6,107 nucleotides of DNA from CAYGXH01 sp964354485 (GTDB taxonomy: Bacteria > Bacteroidota > Ignavibacteria > UBA10030 > SZUA-254): NCBI GenBank assembly GCA_964354485.1, contig CAYGZY010000138.1:1-6107 (forward strand), in the 5' to 3' direction. The position numbers were made by a program, and so were the translations under genes. A model generated the notes under the pieces. The model was given only the letters and a program-made list of their open reading frames with translations. It had not been told where the DNA came from and did not search any database. This document shows, in pieces, positions 1 to 5,279 of the stretch (positions are counted from its first letter, which is position 1; each line of letters starts with the position of its first letter).

Positions 1-1
1 G

Positions 2-301
2 GATATTGAGAATACGACGCAATACGAATTACTGCAGAATTATCCAAATCCGTTTAATCCCTGGACAACAATCGAATTTGTATTGCCGGAACCTTCCACA
101 ATTTCACTGAAAGTCTATAATATCCTCGGTCAGGAAGTTGCCCGCCTGTTCGACCATGAATACACCGATGAAATCCACCACGTTATCGACTTCGATGCAT
201 CTACATTACCATCCGGAGTCTACTTCTATCATCTGATTGCCGAACCGGTTGAAGGTGGCGTGATGACCTCGGTTGTGAAGAAAATGATGGTCGTGAAGTA
301 A
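2..301 (+). CDS. C-terminal fragment of a secreted protein with a T9SS type A sorting domain (5' end outside window)
   Basis: An open frame enters from the left edge and ends at TAA 299-301, giving the last 99 residues of a longer protein. Residues 13-20 read NYPNPFNP, followed by a TTIEF strand, a VYNILGQEVARL segment and GVYFYHL, and the protein ends in KKMMVVK. This order is the hallmark of the C-terminal beta-sandwich sorting domain that directs proteins through the type IX secretion system of FCB bacteria, where it is normally cleaved or used for surface attachment. A TTG at 83 could be taken as a start, but the frame and the domain both continue upstream of it, so the left edge simply cuts the gene. 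The passenger domain, and so the function of the exported protein, cannot be seen. The NPFNP wording points to FCB lineages outside classical Bacteroidetes; that is an inference from family experience. Confidence 0.92.
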   Translation, partial: DIENTTQYELLQNYPNPFNPWTTIEFVLPEPSTISLKVYNILGQEVARLFDHEYTDEIHHVIDFDASTLPSGVYFYHLIAEPVEGGVMTSVVKKMMVVK

Positions 302-737
302 ACTGTAATCCCAGAAAATAAATCCAGCATAGTACGAGGAAAAATATAAGTTAGTTTCTAGTACATATCCGCTATCTCCCTTATCAACCTACATAACAGT
401 AAGCATATCAGCCAGTCGCACGATTTTCCCTCAGTACACAAAGTTGTGATAATACCATAAAACAATCGTGGTCCATTGTCCGGTAATGTTTACATTATAA
501 GCTGGGCCACGCACACAATTTCAGGAAACTGCATTATAACTATTAGATACCACCGGATCTTAAAAAACTGATATCGGTCGTGTACAACACGATAATCGGA
601 AGGTCTACAGCAATGATATATCGATGAATCGATCATGATCGGCTGTAGTCAATGCAATATCGAAATTCAGCCATCTCGAATTCGTCCTCGTTTATTGGAT
701 TTCTTATCCCTTTTTTTTATGTTAGGAAGAAGATAAT
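302..737. other. Intergenic gap with small inverted repeats, no gene seen
   Basis: No frame here has a convincing start, ribosome binding site or protein-like composition, and stops are frequent. Small dyads are visible. One is CACAA-AG-TTGTG at 437-448. Another is TCGTGT-ACA-ACACGA at 578-592. A longer imperfect stem-loop has a perfect 7-bp outer stem (CTACAGC 605-611 with GCTGTAG 642-648) and an inner TCGA-TGAA-TCGA hairpin around 621-632. A short GGAT/ATCC stem (697-700 with 706-709) followed by eight T residues (711-718) lies just before the yjbQ ribosome binding site. The promoter of the downstream genes is probably here, but I could not pick out a -35/-10 pair or a Bacteroidetes TAnnTTTG box with confidence. 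Confidence 0.6.
605..648 (+). repeat. Imperfect stem-loop upstream of yjbQ
   Basis: CTACAGC (605-611) is perfectly complementary to GCTGTAG (642-648). The 30 bases between contain ATCGAT twice (620-625 and 628-633), which can form a short inner hairpin with a TGAA loop. It lies about 90 bases before the yjbQ start, so it could be an operator, part of the 5' UTR, or the end of the upstream transcription unit. It has no T tract directly behind it, so a simple intrinsic terminator is unlikely. Confidence 0.4.
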
Positions 738-1151
738 ATGAAAATTCTGACTGAATACATCTGGTTTTCAACCAAGAAAAAACGAGAATACGTAAACATC
801 ACTAATGATATCGAAAAGATCGTGCAGAAAAGCGGTATCACCGATGGCATGGTTCTCGTTTCCGCAATGCATATTACGGCAGGTATTTACATCAACGATG
901 CCGAATCAGGATTAATACAAGATATCGATGAATGGCTCGAGGAACTTGCCCCTTTCAATCATAATTACCATCACCATCGCACGGGTGAAACCAACGGCGA
1001 CGCGCATCTCAAGAGTCTCCTGATCCATCATGAAGTCATTGTACCTGTTACAACCGGGAGGCTCGATTTCGGTCCCTGGCAGCAGATATACTATGCAGAA
1101 TTTGATGGGCAGCGCCGGAAAAGGGTGATCGTGAAGGTGATGGGGGAATAA
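738..1151 (+). CDS. yjbQ: YjbQ family protein (UPF0047), secondary thiamine-phosphate synthase-like
   Basis: The 137-residue length is typical of this single-domain cytoplasmic family. Recognisable conserved blocks are SAMHITAGI (residues 42-50, His45), the His/Gly/Asp cluster HHHRTGETNGDAHLK (78-92, with Asp88 and His90), IVPVTTGRLDFGPWQQIY (101-118) and the C-terminal EFDGQRRKRVIVKVMGE (121-137). The His and Asp residues are thought to form the active or metal site. E. coli YjbQ can replace ThiE (thiamine-phosphate synthase) at low efficiency; whether that is its physiological role is unsettled, so the product name is a family label. The ATG at 738 follows AGGAAGA (724-730) at good spacing. 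The gene is followed by a 133-base gap before the acyltransferase gene, so co-transcription is possible but not shown. No thiamine gene or recognisable TPP riboswitch is seen nearby. The reverse-strand frame overlapping it is a shadow. Confidence 0.93.
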   Translation: MKILTEYIWFSTKKKREYVNITNDIEKIVQKSGITDGMVLVSAMHITAGIYINDAESGLIQDIDEWLEELAPFNHNYHHHRTGETNGDAHLKSLLIHHEVIVPVTTGRLDFGPWQQIYYAEFDGQRRKRVIVKVMGE

Positions 1152-1284
1152 CAATCGTCACCATGGCGAATTACGATCTCATATCTGCAAATAATCTTTC
1201 TGGTGGTCATTCTCTCTTTTCAAGAGGGATTGCGGAATGACTGCAACTGAATGTGGGGTATCAGTAATTTGGTGATCCGCTGCC

Positions 1285-2163
1285 ATGATGCATAGAATCG
1301 AATTTTTCTTTTTTATCCTCTTCTGCCGTTTTATCCTTCTTCTGTCTCTCCGTGCTGCACAGCGCTTCGGAAGTTTAATCGGAATCATGTCGTACCACCT
1401 GCTGACATCAAGACGTTCCATCGCGCTCGACAACCTCCGGCATGCTTTTCCTGAAAAATCGGAAGCCGAACTCCGTTCCATAGCAAAAGGCTCGTTCCGC
1501 AATTTTGGAATTACCATGGCAGAGTTGCTCTGGTTCCCTAAAATAACGGATGATATATTGCATAAAATCCTTCATTCGGATAATATTCACAATGTGAGAG
1601 AAACCGCAAAATCGGGCAAAGGACTGATTGTTCTTTCAGGGCATTTCGGCAATTGGGAACTCATCGCGTCTGGCATCGCACGACTTATACAATTACCTTT
1701 CACGATTATCGTTCAACGTCAATCGAACTATCTGGTTGATGAAGTGATTAACCGTCACCGGTGTATGTACGGCAACAGAGTTGTTCCCATGGGTATTTCT
1801 ATCCGCGAAATACTTACTACCCTGCAAAACGGCGGAGTGATTGCGATCGCTCCTGACCAGAGTGCGCCGAAGGAGGGTGTCTATGTCAATTTCTTCGGAC
1901 GCCAGGTAGCCACCCATCAGGGTCCGGCGGTATTTGCTCTCCGATGTCGTTCGCCGATCCTTATGGGATTTCTCGTCCGGCAGAATGACGGATCGTACCG
2001 GAGTATCATCGAAGAAATTACCTTTTCCGATATCACTGGAAAAGACAATACGGCTGTCGAACAGCTGACTCAGCGGCATACGACATGCCTGGAACATTAT
2101 ATCCGGCAGTATCCCGATCATTGGCTCTGGATGCACCGCCGATGGAAAAACATCCGGGCGTGA
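1285..2163 (+). CDS. LpxL/HtrB/LpxM-type lipid A biosynthesis (lysophospholipid) acyltransferase
   Basis: This 292-residue protein belongs to the bacterial lipid A late acyltransferase family (E. coli LpxL is about 306 residues). These inner-membrane enzymes transfer a fatty acyl chain from acyl-ACP to a lipid A precursor. Residues 7-22 form one very hydrophobic N-terminal membrane anchor. The catalytic HX4E motif is present as HFGNWE (His120, Glu125) after LIVLSG. An N-terminal family block, ALDNLRHAFP (47-56), and the later DQ and FFG...ATHQGPAVFA block are also present. The start is the ATG at 1285, which sits closely behind an in-frame TGA at 1273-1275. ATG 1288 is the only near alternative. 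The ribosome binding site is weak (GGTGAT, 1271-1276). The stop is 30 bases before the glycosyltransferase gene, which fits an envelope operon. Which position of lipid A it acylates, and with which chain, cannot be told from sequence. Confidence 0.92.
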   Translation: MMHRIEFFFFILFCRFILLLSLRAAQRFGSLIGIMSYHLLTSRRSIALDNLRHAFPEKSEAELRSIAKGSFRNFGITMAELLWFPKITDDILHKILHSDNIHNVRETAKSGKGLIVLSGHFGNWELIASGIARLIQLPFTIIVQRQSNYLVDEVINRHRCMYGNRVVPMGISIREILTTLQNGGVIAIAPDQSAPKEGVYVNFFGRQVATHQGPAVFALRCRSPILMGFLVRQNDGSYRSIIEEITFSDITGKDNTAVEQLTQRHTTCLEHYIRQYPDHWLWMHRRWKNIRA

Positions 2164-2193
2164 CGATGATATCGTACGGGTGGAAATAAATCC

Positions 2194-3252
2194 ATGACTA
2201 AAGCGCAGATAACCTCCGTTCTTGTCGTTCAGACTGCCTTTGCCGGCGATGTTATTCTCACGCTCCCTCTAATACAGGTTGTGAAAAAAAAGTATCCTGA
2301 TGCCGTTGTGGATATTGTTGTAATTCCAAAATGCGCAGAACTACTTGCAAACCACCCTTCGATTAATAAAGTAATCCTCTACGACAAACATGGGTCGGAA
2401 TCCGGACTGAGACAGTTCATTGGTAAAGTACAGGAAATCAGAGAGAAAAAATACGATGTTGCGCTCGTACCACACCGTTCACTGCGGAGCGCATTACTCG
2501 TAAAACTTGCGGGAATTCCGAAACGGATCGGATTTATGAAGAGTGCCGGTAAACTGTTTTATACGAGCCGTACACCTTATGATGGATCGGTACATGAAAT
2601 CAACCGCAACTGCTCTCTTCTGAAAGGAATGGGCGTCGATCCGTCGCTGAAGGAGTATCCGCAGCTCTTTCCAACATTCCACGATCAGAAAAAAGTCGGT
2701 CACTTTCTCTCCGAACATGGAATTCAGCACGTAAACAATCTGATAGGCGTGGCTCCCGGTACGGTGTGGAAAACGAAACAGTGGCTGACGGAACGTTATA
2801 TTGAACTTGTAAAGAAACTCACGTCTCACGGTTATCCTGTCGTACTCATCGGAGGGAAGGAGGATGTCGAACTGTGTGAAAGTATCAGGAATGAAGGGAT
2901 GTCGAGGTCCATCTCCTCAGCGGCCGGAAAATTAACATTTCTGCAGTCGGCAGAACTTTTACGTCGCTGCCGGATTTTAATCTCAAATGACAGTGCGCCG
3001 ATGCATCTCGCAGTAGCGATGCGTACGCCTGTGGTGGCTATATTCGGGGCGACAATTCCCGAATTCGGATTCGCACCGTACGGAGAGTCGGATGTCGTTT
3101 TGGAAACGAAGGGACTGACCTGCAGACCGTGCAGTGTTCATGGCGGACACCGGTGTCCCGTAAAGACATTCGATTGCATGACCCAGATTAGTGCGGATGT
3201 GGTATATGAGGAAGTATTGAAATTACTCTCAAAAAAGATCCAGTCTGGATAA
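2194..3252 (+). CDS. Glycosyltransferase family 9 protein, lipopolysaccharide heptosyltransferase-like (WaaF/WaaC type)
   Basis: The 352-residue length and GT-B layout fit family GT9, which adds ADP-heptose to the LPS inner core at the cytoplasmic face of the inner membrane. The N-terminal domain opens with VVQTAFAGDVILTLPLI, in which Asp19 of the GD motif is the likely catalytic acid/base by family analogy. The second domain begins with VAPGTVWKTKQW (186-197) and carries the nucleotide-sugar site SNDSAPMHLAVA (264-275; Asp266, Ser267, His271), then VVAIFGATIPEFGFAPYG. A C-terminal Cys cluster (TCRPC...CP...DCM) is a recurrent GT9 feature. The ATG at 2194 follows GGGTGGAA (2178-2185). The gene lies 30 bases after the acyltransferase gene, and its TAA shares one base with the next ATG. 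The donor may be heptose or another sugar, because GT9 members outside Proteobacteria are often annotated only by homology. Confidence 0.92.
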   Translation: MTKAQITSVLVVQTAFAGDVILTLPLIQVVKKKYPDAVVDIVVIPKCAELLANHPSINKVILYDKHGSESGLRQFIGKVQEIREKKYDVALVPHRSLRSALLVKLAGIPKRIGFMKSAGKLFYTSRTPYDGSVHEINRNCSLLKGMGVDPSLKEYPQLFPTFHDQKKVGHFLSEHGIQHVNNLIGVAPGTVWKTKQWLTERYIELVKKLTSHGYPVVLIGGKEDVELCESIRNEGMSRSISSAAGKLTFLQSAELLRRCRILISNDSAPMHLAVAMRTPVVAIFGATIPEFGFAPYGESDVVLETKGLTCRPCSVHGGHRCPVKTFDCMTQISADVVYEEVLKLLSKKIQSG

Positions 3253-3920
3253 TGCTCCCTTCGCAGTCGATACGCAAGCTGGATCTGTCCAACATCGGTG
3301 AGAGTATTGTCGATGAAGCCGTTCGTATAATTAAAGGAGGCGGAGTAATTCTATATCCAACCGATACAATTTACGGACTCGGGTGTAACGCATTTGACGT
3401 ACGGGCTGTGGAACGGATATACGCAATTAAGAAACGGCCGAGTCATCACCCAGTGCTCGTTCTCATGAACTCTGTCTCCGCCGTAGAAGACCTGATTGAA
3501 GAAATACCGGTTGCGGCGCGACAGCTCTTAAAGGTATTTTGGCCCGGACCGGTCACATTTGTTTTCTGGGCGAAACGCCACCTCCCCCGGTGCATAGTAT
3601 CTGAGGATGGGAACATTGGCATACGGATACCGAAGCATGAATTCTGTAAGCGTCTATGCGGGCTGAGCGGCGTCCCGGTTCTCTCGACAAGCGCTAATAT
3701 TTCCGGACAACCTCAGACAGTTAATATTGACATCCTTAAAAAACTCTTTGCTATGGAAGTCGATCTGTTCATAGATGCGGGTGATTGCACTTCAGGTACA
3801 GTATCGACAGTTGTAGACGTAACAGGGAGAGAACCTGTAGTCCTGAGGGAAGGTGTAATTTCCAGGGATAAAATAGTATCCGTTCTACATAGACAGGAAG
3901 ATCTGCCAACCAATCCATAA
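3252..3920 (+). CDS. tsaC: YrdC/Sua5-family L-threonylcarbamoyladenylate synthase
   Basis: The 222-residue protein has a YrdC domain only. It is TsaC-like in size and lacks the extra C-terminal Sua5 domain. The family makes threonylcarbamoyl-AMP from threonine, bicarbonate and ATP, the first step of the t6A37 modification of ANN-reading tRNAs. Visible motifs are GGGVILYPTDTIYGLG (29-44), AVERIYAIKKRPSHHPV (52-68, the basic KxR-type nucleotide site), WPGPVT (97-102), IGIRIP (122-127) and LSTSANISG (144-152). The start ATG overlaps the glycosyltransferase stop (TAATG, 3250-3254). There is no strong ribosome binding site, so it is probably translated by coupling. An operon link between LPS genes and a tRNA-modification gene is likely positional rather than functional. 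Related YrdC-fold proteins such as YciO are possible but less likely given the motif match. Confidence 0.93.
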   Translation: MLPSQSIRKLDLSNIGESIVDEAVRIIKGGGVILYPTDTIYGLGCNAFDVRAVERIYAIKKRPSHHPVLVLMNSVSAVEDLIEEIPVAARQLLKVFWPGPVTFVFWAKRHLPRCIVSEDGNIGIRIPKHEFCKRLCGLSGVPVLSTSANISGQPQTVNIDILKKLFAMEVDLFIDAGDCTSGTVSTVVDVTGREPVVLREGVISRDKIVSVLHRQEDLPTNP

Positions 3921-4206
3921 TTCGCTTCCCTTTTACCTCCTAAATGTAGTTTGCGCCTGAATTTCATCTATAAATGGGCGTAGACTTGCTTTAAATCTCG
4001 TTCAGATGGTCCTAATCGGTTGTAGGACTTTGGATGGGTAGGCAAAGGTTATTATTCACATATCGGATTTATCGAAGAATAATGTGGTGATTCAATAACT
4101 GCAATCTATTCGGCAATCGTTAATTGGCCTATATCGACCGTAAGATAATAAAAGGATATAATCGCTATCCGTGATGTGTCCCTGGGTGTAATCGGTGAGA
4201 GTAAAA

Positions 4207-4282
4207 AGAAAGTCCCTTCTGGAGTTATGCACATGTGGGGAGGGGCACATGTACAAAGGGGGATTCCCAGAAAGGGACTTCT
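4207..4282 (+). repeat. Nested long stem-loop (possible structured RNA or inverted-repeat element)
   Basis: A 16-base left arm (4207-4222, AGAAAGTCCCTTCTGG) matches the complement of a 16-base right arm (4267-4282, CCAGAAAGGGACTTCT) with only one bulged base on each side, about 15 base pairs. Inside it, ACATGTG (4231-4237) pairs perfectly with CACATGT (4246-4252), giving a second stem that can extend past one mismatch. The loop and flanks carry G runs at 4237-4240, 4242-4245 and 4258-4262. The right arm is followed by CTAATTTC, not a T run, so it is a poor intrinsic terminator. Its size and position 168 bases before the STAS gene suit a leader RNA structure, an attenuator, or a small dispersed inverted-repeat element. 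Only a genome-wide copy count would separate these. Confidence 0.6.
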
Positions 4283-4311
4283 AATTTCTATAACAACAAT
4301 TCGTATAAATT

Positions 4312-4369
4312 AGTTCTCCTCGACCGTGTAATTGATTTGATATATTGGACGGAGAACTTCGATAGGAGA
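4312..4369 (+). promoter_or_regulatory. Candidate alternating stem controlling a leader ribosome binding site
   Basis: AGTTCTCC (4312-4319) pairs perfectly with GGAGAACT (4351-4358). The same strand segment TCTCCT (4315-4320) can instead pair with AGGAGA (4364-4369), which is the ribosome binding site of the 16-codon ORF that starts at 4375. The two pairings exclude each other, the usual geometry of a translational switch. The pairings are directly visible; a regulatory role is inference, and a six-base match to a purine-rich site can arise by chance. Confidence 0.35.
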
Positions 4370-4374
4370 GTAAA

Positions 4375-4425
4375 ATGAAACATATACCACAGCTTTCCGT
4401 ATACCTGGTATATTATTTAAGATGA
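4375..4425 (+). CDS. Possible 16-codon leader peptide upstream of the STAS gene
   Basis: ATG at 4375 follows AGGAG (4364-4368) with a 6-base spacer and reads MKHIPQLSVYLVYYLR before TGA at 4423-4425. It ends 24 bases before the STAS start. The peptide is hydrophobic and rich in Tyr and Leu (three Tyr and two Leu in its last eight residues), and it overlaps the dyad TATACC-T-GGTATA (4400-4412). It could be a regulatory leader peptide whose translation affects the next gene, or a fortuitous ORF behind a purine-rich stretch. I recognise no homologue. Conservation of start, length and Tyr codons among relatives would decide. Confidence 0.3.
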   Translation: MKHIPQLSVYLVYYLR

Positions 4426-4449
4426 TAAAAATTATCAGGGGGAAGTTGT

Positions 4450-4788
4450 ATGCACGTAAGTGAAAAGATCAGGGAGGATGTTGCCGTCGTATATCTGAAA
4501 GGGGATCTGCTTGATGAGAACGATGATGCTGTGATTCAGCAGAAAATAAGAAGTCTGGCGACGGATGAAATTAAAAAGGTCGTATTCGATCTGGGATTGG
4601 TAAACAGGATCAATAGTAAGGGATTGAGCATTCTCATATCCGCAATCGATACGATGCATCGGAATGGCGGGGAGCTTCGCCTTGCCCGTATTGATAAAAA
4701 TCTGCATGATCTGCTGACAATTACGAATCTTGTACGCGTCTTTGGCACATACGAAACGGTAGACAGGGCAACGGCGAGTTTCGGATAG
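4450..4788 (+). CDS. STAS-domain protein, anti-sigma factor antagonist-like
   Basis: The 112-residue length is that of a stand-alone STAS domain (SpoIIAA/RsbV type). Such cytoplasmic proteins bind a serine-kinase anti-sigma factor or another partner when unphosphorylated and release it when phosphorylated. The core strand and helix read VVFDLGLVNRINSKGLSILISAI (44-66). Ser56 aligns with the phosphorylated Ser of the D-S-S-G-L motif of SpoIIAA, but the Asp before it is Asn55 and the following Ser is Lys57. The C-terminal half keeps GGELRLARI and the typical TNLVRVFGTYET ending. ATG 4450 is preceded by a strong AGGGGGA (4437-4443). No RsbW-like kinase, PP2C phosphatase or sigma factor is in the window, so the partner is unknown. 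It lies behind an unusually long, structured upstream region. A role in gas-vesicle or transporter regulation cannot be excluded. Confidence 0.88.
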   Translation: MHVSEKIREDVAVVYLKGDLLDENDDAVIQQKIRSLATDEIKKVVFDLGLVNRINSKGLSILISAIDTMHRNGGELRLARIDKNLHDLLTITNLVRVFGTYETVDRATASFG

Positions 4789-4873
4789 GAAGATTACAGA
4801 AGCCGACCTGTCATCAATATCCGGTGTTATGCGGGGGATATGAGGTAGATGTATTTTTCACACTTCCTATCCG
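4782..4873. repeat. 11-bp perfect inverted repeat spanning the STAS stop codon
   Basis: CGGATAGGAAG (4782-4792), which contains the STAS stop TAG (4786-4788), is the exact reverse complement of CTTCCTATCCG (4863-4873). Between them a smaller dyad, ATATCC/GGATAT (4817-4822 with 4836-4841), could form an inner hairpin. There is no T run after the right arm, so this is not a standard intrinsic terminator, although it could stabilise the 3' end of the STAS transcript. Confidence 0.45.
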
Positions 4874-5130
4874 CATTTACGCCTGCAATAATCATCATTT
4901 CTTATCGTATTTGTTAGCCCTTCATTTTCTAACAAGGAGATCTCTCATCTTCTTTTCTGTATTTTTTCCGCTACCAAGGTATTTAGGGATTAAATATCGA
5001 TTTCCCGGCTATTTTTATCGGGTCTACATTATTGGAATGGTGCATAAAATTTCTTAAATTATCCTGGTAATTGAAACCGTCCGAACGCTTCAAAGGAAAA
5101 CAGTTAAATTTCAATGGGTTGAAAAACTTT
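4789..5130. other. Gap between the STAS gene and the tRNA, no supported gene
   Basis: The stretch is A+T-rich and contains the right arm of the inverted repeat above. A 77-codon frame (GTG 4824 to 5057) lacks a ribosome binding site, overlaps the inverted repeat and has an erratic composition (many Phe, Tyr, Leu and His), so I do not call it a gene. The promoter of the tRNA should lie in the last 60-70 bases, where TTGAAA (5071-5076) and TTAAAT (5104-5109) occur, but their 27-base spacing does not make a normal promoter. Confidence 0.55.
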
Positions 5131-5204
5131 GCGCCCGTAGCTCAGCTGGATAGAGCGACAGCCTCCGGAGCTGTAGGTCACGCGTTCGAATCGCGTCAAA
5201 TTGT
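5131..5204 (+). tRNA. tRNA-Arg (anticodon CCG) with a replaced 3' acceptor strand, probably disrupted by integration
   Basis: The cloverleaf is clear up to the T arm. The acceptor 5' strand is GCGCCCG (5131-5137) and the D stem is GCTC/GAGC (5140-5143, 5153-5156). The anticodon stem is ACAGC/GCTGT (5158-5162, 5170-5174) with loop CTCCGGA and anticodon CCG at 5165-5167. The variable loop has five bases, and the T stem is ACGCG/CGCGT around TTCGAAT. The 3' acceptor strand should be CGGGCGC, but 5197-5203 read CAAATTG, so only the innermost pair (5137 with 5197) forms, and no CCA end is encoded. The gene therefore looks non-functional as it stands. The break coincides with the boundary next to an integrase gene. 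Sequencing or assembly chimerism is the main alternative. Confidence 0.85.
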
Positions 5205-5210
5205 CAAAAA
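5180..5210. other. Likely att junction of an integrative element in tRNA-Arg
   Basis: tRNA identity ends at 5196-5197, directly after the T stem, and the following A+T-rich sequence (CAAATTGTCAAAAAATC) bears no resemblance to a tRNA end. The integrase gene starts about 80 bases further on and reads away from the tRNA, the standard attL-int order. T-loop crossover is a known integrase target class. The exact core cannot be fixed from one end alone; the partner att site would lie beyond the right edge. Confidence 0.5.
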
Positions 5211-5228
5211 ATCGTAAGTTCCTTCCTT

Positions 5229-5279
5229 ATTGGTTACCAAATTGGTTACTACCCACCTCCAAGAAATGAGGTAACCAAT
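5229..5279. promoter_or_regulatory. Three ATTGGTTAC copies (two direct, one inverted) over the integrase translation start
   Basis: ATTGGTTAC occurs at 5229-5237 and 5241-5249, and its exact reverse complement GTAACCAAT lies at 5271-5279, overlapping the integrase ATG (5278-5280). The first copy also sits in the dyad TTGGT-T-ACCAA (5230-5240). As RNA, copies two and three form a perfect 9-bp stem that takes in part of the ribosome binding site GAGG (5268-5271) and the start codon. Separately, ACCTC (5255-5259) can pair with GAGGT (5268-5272). As DNA they could be integrase arm-type binding sites or an autoregulatory operator. Confidence 0.5.

Larger units (their letters stand above)
3921..4449. 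other. Long intergenic region: left half featureless, right half a structured leader
   Basis: No protein-coding frame of normal size is supported. In the left part I see short dyads: GTCCTA/TAGGAC (4009-4014 with 4023-4028), ATTATTC/GAATAAT (4051-4057 with 4077-4083) and GGATA/TATCC (4154-4158 with 4166-4170). None has a T tract that would make a clear terminator. A sigma-54-like match (TGG 3975-3977, TTGCT 3986-3990) is present but may be chance. From about 4207 to the STAS start the region becomes dense in paired elements and holds a 16-codon ORF; these are listed separately. I do not recognise any known riboswitch class. Confidence 0.6.

Noticed and set aside
738..1151. TPP riboswitch control of yjbQ
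   Set aside because: The conserved CUGAGA and related thi-box elements are not visible upstream, so there is no sequence support for thiamine-responsive control.
1179..1517. 112-codon reverse-strand frame over the start of the acyltransferase gene
   Set aside because: It lies opposite a clear family member, has no ribosome binding site, and its basic, Arg-rich product is what antisense reading of this gene gives. The same reasoning removes the other reverse-strand frames at 912-1154, 1408-1590, 1693-2136, 2494-2829, 3713-3967, 4435-4707 and 4536-4748.
4009..4028. GTCCTA/TAGGAC hairpin as terminator of the LPS-tsaC operon
   Set aside because: It has six base pairs with an eight-base loop and only a short TT(T) after it, so it does not meet the usual look of an intrinsic terminator.
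4237..4276. Possible G-quadruplex from four G runs in the stem-loop
   Set aside because: The runs at 4237, 4242, 4258 and 4274 are separated by loops of 1, 12 and 11 bases. These loops are too long for a convincing quadruplex, and the last run is already paired in the outer stem.
4824..5057. 77-codon frame between the STAS gene and the tRNA
   Set aside because: It starts at GTG with no ribosome binding site, overlaps the 11-bp inverted repeat, and has an erratic Phe/Tyr/His-rich composition typical of translated A+T-rich noncoding DNA.
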